A DNA stretch of 33,436 nucleotides from an uncultured Hungatella sp. (GCA_947089145.1 CAMUJH010000048.1:1-33436), one strand, 5' to 3'; positions 17,096-24,794 are shown, counted from the first letter of the stretch. Notes: a model not told the origin generated them from the letters alone. Translations and numbers: made by a program.

Positions 17096-17737
17096 ATGGA
17101 ACAAAAGATTTTTACCCAGTATAAGAAAGCACTGAAAAATAGAACTATTGATATTATTTGTAGAGGCATTCTGATAAAGGATGTCTCTATTTTAAATAAA
17201 TATTATGAGAAAGAATCTATTAAAAGAGCTTGTGAAGAAGGCTGCCCTAATTATGGAAAAAAATGGAGCTGTCCTCCATTTTCAAAACCTTAGTATGAAT
17301 TAATGGACGGATATAACGAAGCAGCTCTGATAAGTTTTTCTGTAAATATGAATAGCTATGTGGAGATAAAAAATAAATATACTGCAATGAAAGCAGCAAA
17401 TGTAACTTTAAAAAATCTTATAGAAAAAGTAGCGCGAAAAGTTGAAATGGAGACAAAAGGATATGCCTTACTAAGTGGAAGTTGCAGATATTGTAGACCA
17501 TGTGCATGCAAAACAAATCAAAAATGTAAGCACCCAGATAAAATGCGTTATAGCATAGAGGCAACATATTTAAATGTACAAGCACTATGTGAAGAATTGT
17601 TAGGTTTTGAACTTTTATGGTATGAAAAGAAGATATTACCTAAATATACAAGCACGGTTTCGTTGATTTTTTTTAATGAGAATTTTGTGAAAGAGGCAAT
17701 GATGGAAATTATAAAAGATGTGATTGAAAATTATTGA
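17096..17737 (+). pseudogene. DUF2284 predicted metal-binding protein, interrupted by an in-frame TAG
   Basis: 214 codons from ATG 17096, broken by TAG at 17291-17293 (codon 66). The frame continues without shift to a TGA at 17735-17737. The family's cysteine pattern spans both sides: CEEGCPNYGKKWSCPPF before the stop and SCRYCRPCACKTNQKC after it. This is typical of DUF2284 proteins, which are thought to bind metal or Fe-S. Whether the amber is a mutation or read through cannot be judged here; nearby genes also carry nonsense codons, so mutation is simpler. It is the last gene of the HD-radical SAM operon. Confidence 0.75.
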
Positions 17738-17920
17738 AATATAACTGTATAGTGAGTTGGTGCATAAATATTTATATGTATACCAAATGGGAGAAAGTGG
17801 ATATTACTCATATTTTTTGCGTTAAAGGAAGTAGATTATATGAGAAGAACTTTCATCGTAATAGTATTGTCTAAATTTATGTGATTTTGTAAAGATATGT
17901 TTGGACATAGGGAGTACGAA
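17738..17920. other. AT-rich island tail, no gene
   Basis: No supported ORF or clear hairpin terminator. It separates the DUF2284 stop codon from the right direct repeat. Confidence 0.4.
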
Positions 17921-17950
17921 GAGTCGGTATGTTTATTGTCCAAACTTCAT
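17921..17950. repeat. attR-like 30-bp direct repeat
   Basis: Identical to 13955-13984. The surrounding frame from about 17895 reads DMFGHREYEESVCLL..., then a stop about 6 residues after the repeat. This matches the end of an RlmD-like protein, so it is probably the displaced native (or donor) 3' end of rlmD. Confidence 0.85.
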
Positions 17951-18229
17951 GCAGACCTTGAGTAAAGTTATCAGTGGTGTCGACTTTGATGTTAAATTCG
18001 GGGATAAAGTTTGTGTGATGATGGACTTCTCTGGTACAGGTAAGACTTTCTTATTGAAGACGTTAAGGTCTTGTATGGTTCTTAAGAATGTGCCTTGTTT
18101 ATATGTATCTCTAGTAAATATGCAGGATTTGGTATTGCTCCTGATGATTTAGGGGCGTTGATACTTAAGAAGCCTTATGTAGTGTTACTTGACAATGCAA
18201 GTTTTTATTACATAGTCTTGTGGAACTGA
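17948..18229 (+). pseudogene. Relic of a P-loop ATPase from a mobile element
   Basis: The first frame (ATG at 17948) carries ISGVDFDVKFGDKV and a Walker A motif in MDFSGTGKTFLLK. After about 18110 the homology moves to another frame, with APDDLGALILKKPYVVLLDN, a Walker B-like strand ending in Asp. The gene is therefore frameshifted, and it stops at 18229. The style resembles small ATPase ORFs carried by integrative conjugative elements of Clostridia; I cannot assign a name. It begins inside the right end of the attR-like repeat, suggesting that a second element once abutted this site. Confidence 0.5.
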
Positions 18230-18333
18230 AAAACCAGCTCATACAGCAGGGCAGATATACGGACTGCGTTGACGAACTGATATTTAAAGTTGTAAAGGCA
18301 CCCGTTAAGAGAATGAAAATTGAATATGTCTAA
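18193..18333 (+). pseudogene. C-terminal fragment of an unidentified element gene
   Basis: An open stretch with no start codon that ends at TAA 18331-18333. The residues VELKNQLIQQGRYTDCVDEL and the basic end KAPVKRMKIEYV look like a genuine protein C-terminus. It is in a different frame from the ATPase relic it overlaps. No family assigned with confidence. It is followed by a terminator. Confidence 0.4.
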
Positions 18334-18347
18334 GGCACATCATTATG

Positions 18348-18392
18348 AAGCCACTTATTCTTATTGATTTTTTAAGAGTAAGCGGCTTTTTT
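18348..18392 (+). terminator. Rho-independent terminator in the relic region
   Basis: A 15-bp imperfect stem beginning AAGCCACTTA (18348) and closing TAAGCGGCTT (to about 18388), with one mismatch and one wobble, followed by six T. Confidence 0.7.
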
Positions 18393-18441
18393 GCATTCTC
18401 TGCTACTCTTACATAGCCACTCTGACAAAGTGGCTAAATCT

Positions 18442-18684
18442 ATGCGAAAGGAGGAACCAATTGTACAGCTTGAAACCGCAAAAAAGGAAGTGAAGAAGCC
18501 GTTTGCCTTTGAAAACGAGCTGAAAGAAAAGACGGAACGGCTGAACGCATTCAATATTAAATTGAATCTCAATGAAAAAGACAACTCCGTGATTGATGAT
18601 GAGCCAAAGCAGAATGGCAAGCAGCCAGAGAAAAAATGCACGGACAGGGAGCGGTTAATCCAGTTTGCACATTTGTACTGCTGA
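18442..18684 (+). pseudogene. C-terminal fragment of a large conjugative-element protein
   Basis: From ATG 18442 the frame encodes 80 residues, including KKEVKKPFAFENELKEKT and LNLNEKDNSVIDDEP. To me this resembles the extreme C-terminus of the very large helicase/methylase-type proteins of clostridial integrative conjugative elements. The start is preceded by other reading, so it is a truncated tail rather than a complete gene. The identification is from memory of the family and is tentative. Confidence 0.45.
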
Positions 18685-18709
18685 GTTTGAGGTATTATAA
18701 TAAGGACGA

Positions 18710-18910
18710 ATGTCTGATGCGTTCAGGTTTGAAACCTTTGTAGATGTCCACGGCAATGTCTTTAATGAATACCTTGGCTCTGTCGTAGCAAAGCTGTCCA
18801 GAGAAAACGAGGAATACCGTGCCGTGTGAGCCGAGATTGAGGGCTTGTATGAAAAATATCCGAAAGTCTTAGACATGTTTGACACGGAAACAGCGGAAGA
18901 ACTGACCTAG
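18710..18910 (+). pseudogene. Small mobile-element protein with two nonsense codons
   Basis: ATG 18710 after a weak TAAGGA site. The frame reads FVDVHGNVFNEYLG... to TGA 18827-18829, continues in the same frame (AEIEGLYEKYPKVLDMFD) and stops at TAG 18908-18910. The first stop is at a position where CGA (Arg) would give RAVRAEIE; the second is where CAG would extend the protein. Both would be C-to-T changes. It resembles small conserved ORFs next to relaxase genes in clostridial elements. Function unknown. Confidence 0.5.
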
Positions 18911-19228
18911 AAAAAGGCAGTATCAGCATACCAGAATTGATTGACTGGCTTGGTATTCAGACAGTAGACTGGGGAGTTAATGGACAAAATGAGATGATTG
19001 CGATTGAAACAAAGCTTTCTAATATTATTTTAAAGGAAAGCAATCCTAAGATAGAAATATATTTTATTGATAGGCCATATTACGGATGTTTTAGATATTC
19101 GTCTTGACATTCAAGATCAAGATTTAAAATGCAGGTTGTATATCAATGTAGATTTTTCATATAATTTGAGAACTATAACAGCAACTGACAGACCTCGTAC
19201 TAAGTTAAAAAGTGTAGAAGAAATTTAG
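18911..19228 (+). pseudogene. Unidentified frameshifted 3' gene fragment
   Basis: One frame is open from about 18911 to 19107 (with IPELIDWLGIQTVDWGVNG), and another from about 19070 to TAG 19226-19228 (DVLDIRLDIQDQDLKCRLYI). The second looks like the continuation of the first after a frameshift near 19080. The composition is AT-rich like the island. No family recognised. Confidence 0.35.
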
Positions 19229-19259
19229 ATACGTATGAAGAACAGGAGGCGGAAAACAG

Positions 19260-19502
19260 TGACACTGTTACAAGAAGCGTATACACTCATGCAAGGGCAG
19301 TCGGAGCGGAATGCTCGGCTTGATTGTGGATCTTCTCCGGATAATGTCACCAAAAGAGGAAGCGGTGGATGTGACGTCGTCTAAGGTTTTTAGACGGACT
19401 GACCTTGCGAGAAATGCGGTGAACTTGCCGGGTGATTTTGATGAGATCTTTGATGCGCTGGACAAGGATATTGAAGAACTGTTTTACGAAGACACCTTAT
19501 GA
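19260..19502 (+). pseudogene. Antitoxin of the PIN toxin, frameshifted
   Basis: The GTG at about 19258-19260, after AGGAGG, starts LLQEAYTLMQGQSERNARL. The rest (IVDLLRIMSP, VFRRTDLARNAVNLPGDF, DIEELFYEDTL) lies one frame over, reaching TGA at 19502. A single-base change near 19317-19322 would join them into an approximately 80-residue protein of the size and context of antitoxins that precede COG3744-like PIN toxins. The stop overlaps the toxin ATG. As drawn, no complete antitoxin is encoded unless the downstream ATG at 19311 suffices. Confidence 0.55.
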
Positions 19503-19900
19503 AATACGTTTTAGATTCCCATATTTTGATTTGGGCGTTGTTTGCCGATGAAAAGCTGCTCCGGCAAGCTTGTGCGATCATCAACAATCGGAAAAACGAG
19601 ATTTATTACAGCGCCGCTTCTGTCTGGAAAATTGGAATCAAGCATAGCAAATCTCAGAAAAAAATGCCGATTTCCGGTGGGCTGTTAGCTGAGAGCTGCG
19701 ACATGGCAGACATGTTGTCCCTGCCAATTACAAAAGAGCATGCCCTGGCGGCAGGGCTCAGACGTGGGGAAAACACGCCGCCCCATAAAGCCCCATTCGA
19801 TAAAATACTTATCGCCCAGGCTAAAAGTGAGGGCATGGTTTTTCTGACATACGATCATTTGCTGGAAGGTTATGAGGAAGATTGCGTCAGGACGGTATGA
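19499..19900 (+). CDS. PIN-domain toxin (VapC-like, COG3744 type)
   Basis: 133 residues, overlapping the antitoxin stop by 4 bases (ATGA). The fold signature is clear: N-terminal LDSHILIWALF with the first catalytic Asp, SAASVWKIGIKHS in the middle, APFDKILIAQAKSEGMVFLTYD with the C-terminal acidic residues. PIN toxins are Mg-dependent ribonucleases held in check by their antitoxin. The second conserved acidic position, normally Glu in S(V/L)WEIxIK, is Lys here, which would remove a metal ligand. Together with the broken antitoxin, this suggests a toxin that was inactivated and tolerated. Confidence 0.8.
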   Translation: MKYVLDSHILIWALFADEKLLRQACAIINNRKNEIYYSAASVWKIGIKHSKSQKKMPISGGLLAESCDMADMLSLPITKEHALAAGLRRGENTPPHKAPFDKILIAQAKSEGMVFLTYDHLLEGYEEDCVRTV

Positions 19901-20091
19901 AGTCTCCTGACTGTGGACAACTAAACGGTTAAATAGAAAAAATGGCGCATTGTGTAAAATCATCATCGTTTGCCGCTTTTATCAGAAATCTTCGATAACT
20001 TTTGTAATCAGAAAATTACCAACAGCACCATGTTTTCGTAGATTGCCATGGAACCGGATCAGGAATTGCCGGAGATCACGAAGTGAAACGC
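19901..20091. other. Intergenic region with possible coding debris
   Basis: No supported gene. A short stretch around 20038-20085 reads like protein (DCHGTGSGIAGDHEVK), but it has no start codon and no recognisable family. It may be debris. Confidence 0.3.
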
Positions 20092-20133
20092 CGTTTACAA
20101 AAACCAGCGTTACACTATCCGGATTTGTAAACG
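20092..20133. promoter_or_regulatory. GCGTTTACAAA-type palindrome, copy A
   Basis: CGTTTACAAA (20092-20101) and TTTGTAAACG (20124-20133) form an inverted repeat of 42 bp overall. It is the same span and the same 25-bp-like distance to the -35 box as copy B at 29379-29420, and the flanking DNA is also similar. Likely an operator or activator site shared by the EIIB-like gene and the GH1 gene. Confidence 0.65.
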
Positions 20134-20157
20134 CTGTTTCGGAATCTTCCGGAAATA

Positions 20158-20186
20158 TTGAAAAAAACTTTCACATTTGGTTTAAT
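20158..20186 (+). promoter_or_regulatory. Promoter of the EIIB-like pseudogene
   Basis: TTGAAA (20158-20163), 17-bp spacer, TTTAAT (20181-20186). Its counterpart at 29445-29473 has the same hexamers and spacing. Confidence 0.7.
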
Positions 20187-20231
20187 ATATCCATACAAAA
20201 CAGGTCTTTGACTAGATTTGGAGGTAACAAA

Positions 20232-20855
20232 ATGAAAAAGAGAAAACAAATGTCTTTACGGTGTAAGATATACGAGCAGCTGACTTCTATGAAATGTGCC
20301 TGCGTCAGAAAAAAATGTGGGATTATCAGCTTCTGCAACGAAACCTACGAGGCATTGGCAGTATTCCATGAGGAGAATCTGGTGGAACTGTCTATATAAG
20401 ATAAATAGACAGGCGAGACGCCCTTTTACCTTGATTTTGAAGCTATTGACATCAAAACCGCCCGCAGCAATATAGAAGCATTTTTCGATTTTCAGAAAGC
20501 CAAAAAGCCTGTAAAAGAAAGTCTGGATGTTACTGCGGCAAAAGGCAGGCAGCCTATGAAGCTTCTGGTAAGCTGCACTTCCGGCCTTACTTCGTCCTAC
20601 TATTTTGCCTATACGATGAAAAATGCCTTGGATAAAGCCGGCGTTCCGGTTATCATAGGCGCCGTAAGCTTTACGGAGATTGACAAGGTGCAGGCCCGGT
20701 ATGACTACATTCTGCTGGCGCCTCAGATTACATATAAGCTGCCTGAGTACAGGAAAAAATACGGGGACAGAGTCATGAATGTAGACAGCAGGGATTTTGC
20801 CAGATATGATGTCATCAGGGTTATGAACCGCCTTATCCATCATAATGCCGCATAA
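20232..20855 (+). pseudogene. Two-domain protein with C-terminal PTS EIIB-like domain, two in-frame stops
   Basis: ATG 20232 after TTGGAGG. The frame is continuous for 208 codons except for TAA 20397-20399 and TAG 20406-20408, two codons apart. The N-terminal half is Cys-rich (MKCACVRKKC) and unrecognised. The C-terminal half, from about 20556, is a lactose/cellobiose-type EIIB: LLVSCTSGLTSSYYFAYTM holds the phosphorylatable Cys, then YDYILLAPQITYKL. An internal ATG at 20556 could still give a free EIIB of 99 residues, but no good ribosome site precedes it. It shares its promoter architecture with the GH1 gene. Confidence 0.65.
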
Positions 20856-20943
20856 GGTTTTGAGATTTTGTGCTTCGGCAGTCATAGGAAGAGGATGAAA
20901 AAACAGGGATAAAAATCGGAAAGAAAAAGAGGAGGAATTTAAA

Positions 20944-21657
20944 ATGATGTACGGGATAATCGCTTTCATCGCCTTATGTGCGGGGATTCTTCAGGGAGTG
21001 ACCGGGTTTGGGGCGGGAATCGTCATGATGATGGTTCTGCCGTCTTTGTTTCCGTTAAACCAGGCGGCAGGGGTATCCTGCGCCATCGCCATTGTGCTGA
21101 GCCTGTCCATGTTTTGGAGATACAGAAAGTATATTGAGTTAAAGAAGGTGCTCTGGCCGGCGATTCTGTATGTCGCAGTTTCCGGTATTTCCATCGTCTT
21201 TTCTACCATGGTCAACCAGGCGGTTATGAAAAAGGTGTTTGGGGTATTCCTGATCCTTTTGTCTGCGTATTATCTGTTTTTTAATAAGGCTCAGGAGAAA
21301 GAGCTTAACCTTCTGGTGAGCGTGATATTTATTGCGGTTTCCGGCGCCTGCGACGGGCTTTTCGGAATCGGGGGGCCGCTGATGGTGCTGTTCTTTTTGG
21401 GCCAGACCCACAGCAAGGAGGAGTATCTGGGGTCCATTCAGGCGGTATTCCTGGTGAACCTGGTTTATGGGACGATTATGCGTATGCTTAACCATATTTT
21501 GACGCTGTGGCATTTACCCTATATCGGAATCGGCATGGCCTGTATTCTTGCAGGGCTGATGATCGCCAATAAGATCGTGGATCGTATGGATGGGGAGAAG
21601 ATTAAGAAGATTACCTATGTGGTGATTGGGATAAGCGGGATTTTGAATGTGATATAG
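20944..21657 (+). CDS. TSUP family (TauE/SafE) membrane permease
   Basis: 237 residues, preceded by GAGGAGG. Two homologous halves of hydrophobic helices, with the family signature GVTGFGAGIVMM near the N-terminus and its counterpart CDGLFGIGGPLMVLFFL around residue 140. TSUP proteins move small organic or sulfur-containing anions across the cytoplasmic membrane; the substrate here is unknown. It is intact although its neighbours on both sides are damaged. Confidence 0.9.
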   Translation: MMYGIIAFIALCAGILQGVTGFGAGIVMMMVLPSLFPLNQAAGVSCAIAIVLSLSMFWRYRKYIELKKVLWPAILYVAVSGISIVFSTMVNQAVMKKVFGVFLILLSAYYLFFNKAQEKELNLLVSVIFIAVSGACDGLFGIGGPLMVLFFLGQTHSKEEYLGSIQAVFLVNLVYGTIMRMLNHILTLWHLPYIGIGMACILAGLMIANKIVDRMDGEKIKKITYVVIGISGILNVI

Positions 21658-21696
21658 GAGCTTAAATAACATTGTATAAAACCATAATGGGAAAGC

Positions 21697-21747
21697 AAAA
21701 AAAGTTCGGCATTTTGGATAAATTCATCAAAAATTGCGAACTTTTTT
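21697..21747 (+). terminator. AAAAAAAGTTCGGC hairpin, copy A (terminator or operator)
   Basis: Seven A then GTTCGGC (21697-21710), a loop, and GCGAAC then six T (21736-21747). As RNA it is a bidirectional terminator, fitting its position after the permease. A near-identical hairpin at 24794-24846 sits the same distance (40-41 bp) from an extended -10, so an operator role is also possible. Confidence 0.6.
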
Positions 21748-21785
21748 CCATTTTGCTTCAATCATTATCAGCCATGGAGTTTTTG

Positions 21786-21794
21786 TGTTATATT
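21786..21794 (+). promoter_or_regulatory. Extended -10 promoter of the gltD-like operon
   Basis: TGT-TATATT. The equivalent element before EIIC is TGG-TATATT at 24884-24892. No good -35 is visible, suggesting activator dependence or extended -10 use. Confidence 0.5.
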
Positions 21795-21884
21795 GTCGGA
21801 TGAAAGATATTGCTTTTGGGCTGCATGCAGGAAGGTTTTTGGAGGATTTGGAAACAGGATGCGAAAAGGGAAAGGAGAATGTTT

Positions 21885-22376
21885 ATGGCAGTACATGTAA
21901 TTGATGAAGCCAACAGGTGTTTAAATTGCGGGAAACCCATGTGCCAGGATGGGTGTCCCATTCATACGCCTATCCCGAAGATGATTCAGGCGTTTAAGGA
22001 GGGGAAGATTAACGAGGCGGGAGAGATGCTGTTTGAAAATAATCCCATGTCTGTCATCTGCTCCCTGGTGTGCGACCACAGAAAGCAGTGCGTGGGCCAT
22101 TGCGTGCGGGGGAAGAAGGGGGAGCCGGTACAGGTCTTTGCGGACAGCACCATTATTTCCATCAGCCAGGGGCTGAAAAGCAAGATGGTGAACACCACAG
22201 AAGGGCTGAAATCATCGGCCAATGGGCTTTTGATGACCAACATCTTTGGGGAAACCACTCATCCGGGTATCTCTGCGGCAGGAGACGTGGTGCTTGGGGC
22301 AAGGACCGTGGTGGAAGCTGCGGCGTATTCTAAAATCGTGGCAGATGCCATGGACAAGTATATACAAGGTGCTTAA
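21885..22376 (+). pseudogene. Internally deleted glutamate synthase small subunit-like protein
   Basis: 163 residues from ATG 21885 (AAAGGAG 7 bases upstream). The N-terminal Fer4_20-type domain is intact, with RCLNCGKPMCQDGCPIHTPI and VCDHRKQCVGHCVRG. At about residue 85, after GEPVQ, the sequence jumps in frame to the C-terminal end of the NAD(P)/FAD domain (TTEGLKSSANGLL, GDVVLGARTVVEAAAYSK). Full-length members are around 400-500 residues, so about 250 residues including both nucleotide-binding folds are missing. Either a decayed gene or a compact Fe-S protein; because the frame was kept, translation is possible. Confidence 0.75.
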
Positions 22377-22406
22377 ACACAGTCTTGTGATGGAGGTGTT
22401 GGAACA

Positions 22407-22906
22407 ATGCAGAAAAAGAGGATAGCATTGGCAAGCGATATTGACGGGACTCTTGTGTTTTACAAAAGGGAAAATTTTTTAGAGGATTCGGGGAATGCCG
22501 GGATCTATTTTAAGGAAAAGGATTTGGAAGCCGTCAAGGCATGGCAGGCGGAAGGAGGATTGTTCGGGCTTTGCTCTGGGCGTCCTCTGGCGGGTATATT
22601 TGACCTGCATCCGGAAATTCGGCCGTATTTATAATTGCCTGCAGCGGGGCGGTGATTTTTGACCGGAACCGGGATTTAATCTATGAGGCTGTCATTGAAA
22701 AAGAAGAAATCAGGGAACTGTTCGAGAACTATAAGGATTCCACGGTCTTTGACGTCTTTCATACGGACAGCAGGGATACTTTATACAGAACCCGGTGCGG
22801 CGGGAGAGGGGATGAGAAGGAAGTGAGGGTCACATATGTGGTGGATTCCGTGGCGGAGGCATTGGGGGTATTGAAACAGGAAAATGAGAACAGGGGTTTA
22901 GATTAG
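22407..22906 (+). pseudogene. HAD (Cof-like) phosphatase, frameshifted and shortened
   Basis: The first frame has motif I (ASDIDGTLVFY) and motif II context (LCSGRPLAG), ending at TAA about 22634. The fold continues one frame over (FIIACSGAVIFDRN) after a shift near 22620-22630. That second part goes directly to a C-terminal helix VTYVVDSVAEAL, skipping the GDGxND motif, so an internal deletion is also likely. Not functional as read. Confidence 0.75.
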
Positions 22907-22920
22907 GAAAGAGGGAGCAT

Positions 22921-23830
22921 ATGGCGGATATTATTATAAAAGCATTGGGATTTGTAGGGATTATCATACTGGGTTATGTGCTGAAAGATAAGGGGCTGTT
23001 TACGAAAGAGCATGGACGTTTCCTGGGAAAGGTGATCGTGAACATTACCTTGCCCTGTGCGCTTTTATCCTCAGCCAATACGATGAATATTACATGGTCT
23101 TTGATGCTGATACTGGTAATCGTCATTCTCTCCAACGTGGTGCCTATAGTTTTTGGATATATCAGTGAAAGAAAGGGCCGGCCTTGGACCGGGCCCTTGC
23201 CATGCTGAACATGTCGGGATTTGGAATCGGCACCTTTGCCCTTCCTTTTGTTCAGAGTTTTTTTCCGGCCAGTTATCTTACCTATGTGTGCCTGTTTGAT
23301 ATCGGCAATTCTTTGCTGAGCCTGGGAGGCACTTATACCCTTGCCAGCATCGTGGCCCGGCCCGACGAGAAGGTGTCTCTGAAAAGGGTGGCAAAGAGCC
23401 TGCTTTCTTCCATGCCCTTTTGCACCTATATCTTTATCTTTTTCCTGGTTGTATGCGGCATAAAGATTCCGGACAGGATTCTTATTGTCATCAACATCCC
23501 GGGGAATGCCAATGCGTTTCTTTGCATGCTGATGATCGGCATTATGCTGGAATTGAAGCTTCGGAAATCGGAGTTTTATTCTGTCTGGAAGTATCTGTGC
23601 CGCAGATATGCCATGGTGATTCTGTTTGGAATCTGCGTTTTTTGTTTGCGCCCCTGGAGGCGGAGGTTAAAAAGATCCTGATTATTATGTTTGGCGCCCC
23701 TCTTGCCCAGATGACCACGATTTTTTCTCTGGAACTGGATCCAGATAATGTGGTTCCGGCCACCATAAGTTCCATAAGTATTATCATCAGCGTTATCGTC
23801 ATGCCCATTCTGATCATTCTACTGGTCTAA
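22921..23830 (+). pseudogene. AEC (auxin efflux carrier) family permease with two frameshifts
   Basis: ATG 22921 after GAGGGAGC. Three frames join into one protein of about 300 residues: LGFVGIIILGYVLKDKGLF to about 23183, then LDRALAMLNMSGFGIGTFAL to about 23640, then FLFAPLEAEVKKILIIMFGAP to the stop at 23830. The breaks lie at a GGGCC run (near 23180) and a T6 run (near 23640). AEC permeases export or take up small organic acids such as malate or malonate. The first 14 bp downstream of the HAD relic set it in the same operon. Confidence 0.8.
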
Positions 23831-23934
23831 GGGGACTGTTCGGTAAAAAACAAATGAAAGAGATTGCCTTGATAAGCCTGAAAAATTTCGTTAAAATAAA
23901 AATAATTTAGAGGCAGAAAGAAGCAGGTGGCGGT

Positions 23935-24794
23935 ATGAGTTTAATAAAGCAAATGAGGCAGGAAACATCATTCTCAGAGGGCGAGCAGCAGATCGCCGAA
24001 TATCTGCTGAAGAACCCGTGGGAGGATCTGACGATCAAACAGCTTGCGGAAAGGACGTACACGTCAAACGCTACCATTATCCGTATGTGCAGACGGCTGG
24101 GGTATGAGGGATTCCGCCCTTTTAAGGTTGATTTTATTAAAGAGATGGAGGCGGACAAGTATCTGGTGGAAAGCGTTAATTACGCTCAGCCTTTTCATGG
24201 AAAAGCAGGAACCTATGATATTATACGCAATATTGGGACGCTCTACAAGGAGAGCGTGGATTTGATCCTTAAGAGCGTAAAAGAAAGGGATATTCTGGAA
24301 GCCGGCAGACTTATCCTGAATGCCAGGAGGGTCTATATTTATGCCATCGGAGACTCCATGATCACTGCCAGGGCATTTGCCAACAGGCTGACGAAGCTGG
24401 ATATTTATCCCATCATGGCCTATGAATTTAATGAAGACGGGGCGGTCAGCTACAGCATCTCAAAGGAGGACTGCATTATTTTTTTAAGCTACAGCCTGGG
24501 AGCATCCAATTTCATGAAATCTTTCCGGATGATAAAAAAAAGCACCCAAAGCAGCATGTCCCCATGGTCGTGATTACATCCAACAAAAATCACCTGATTG
24601 CTAAGTCCGCTTCCTGTAAGGTGATTATTCCGGAAAAGGAAACGGACTACAAGATCGGTACGTTCTATTCCCAGTTCGCATTCGGATTTATCTTCGATGC
24701 CATTTATTCTGTGATTTATGCCCCAAATTACGAAAGTAATGCAAATCGGAAAAAGAATATTGACAAACTGGCGGACAGGCAGACGAAAATATGA
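23935..24794 (+). pseudogene. RpiR/MurR family regulator, frameshifted at an A8 tract
   Basis: N-terminal RpiR helix-turn-helix (IKQMRQETSFSEGEQQIAEY, then LAERTYTSNATIIRMCRRLG) and a C-terminal SIS sugar-phosphate domain split over two frames. The first frame ends at 24573 after FMKSFRMIKKSTQ; the second picks up PMVVITSNKNHL and ends at 24794. One extra A in the A8 tract at 24534-24541 would restore KKKHPKQHVPMVV. RpiR proteins sense sugar phosphates and control sugar operons, so this is the obvious candidate regulator of the neighbouring PTS genes. Transcriptional slippage at the A tract could still give some full-length protein. Confidence 0.8.

Larger units (their letters stand above)
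13955..17950. mobile_element. AT-rich integrated island in the 3' end of rlmD
   Basis: A 3.97-kb repeat-to-repeat segment bounded by exact 30-bp direct repeats. Base composition falls sharply after about 14270 (long A/T runs, AT-rich codons) and recovers after about 18200. It encodes the replacement tail of RlmD and a tightly packed HD / radical SAM / DUF2284 operon. No integrase, relaxase or excisionase is visible inside, so it is either a remnant or was mobilised in trans. The 3' end of rumA/rlmD is a known integration site for integrative conjugative elements in Firmicutes, consistent with this reading. Confidence 0.75.

Noticed and set aside
14397-17737. Stop codon reassignment (UAA/UAG read through) in the island genes
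   Set aside because: The stops differ (TAA, TAG), the radical SAM gene has a frameshift instead, and intact neighbours use all three stops as terminators. Mutation is simpler.
19950-20399. 149-codon ORF upstream of the EIIB-like gene
   Set aside because: Its N-terminal two thirds translate the promoter/operator region that is duplicated before GH1; the real start is ATG 20232.
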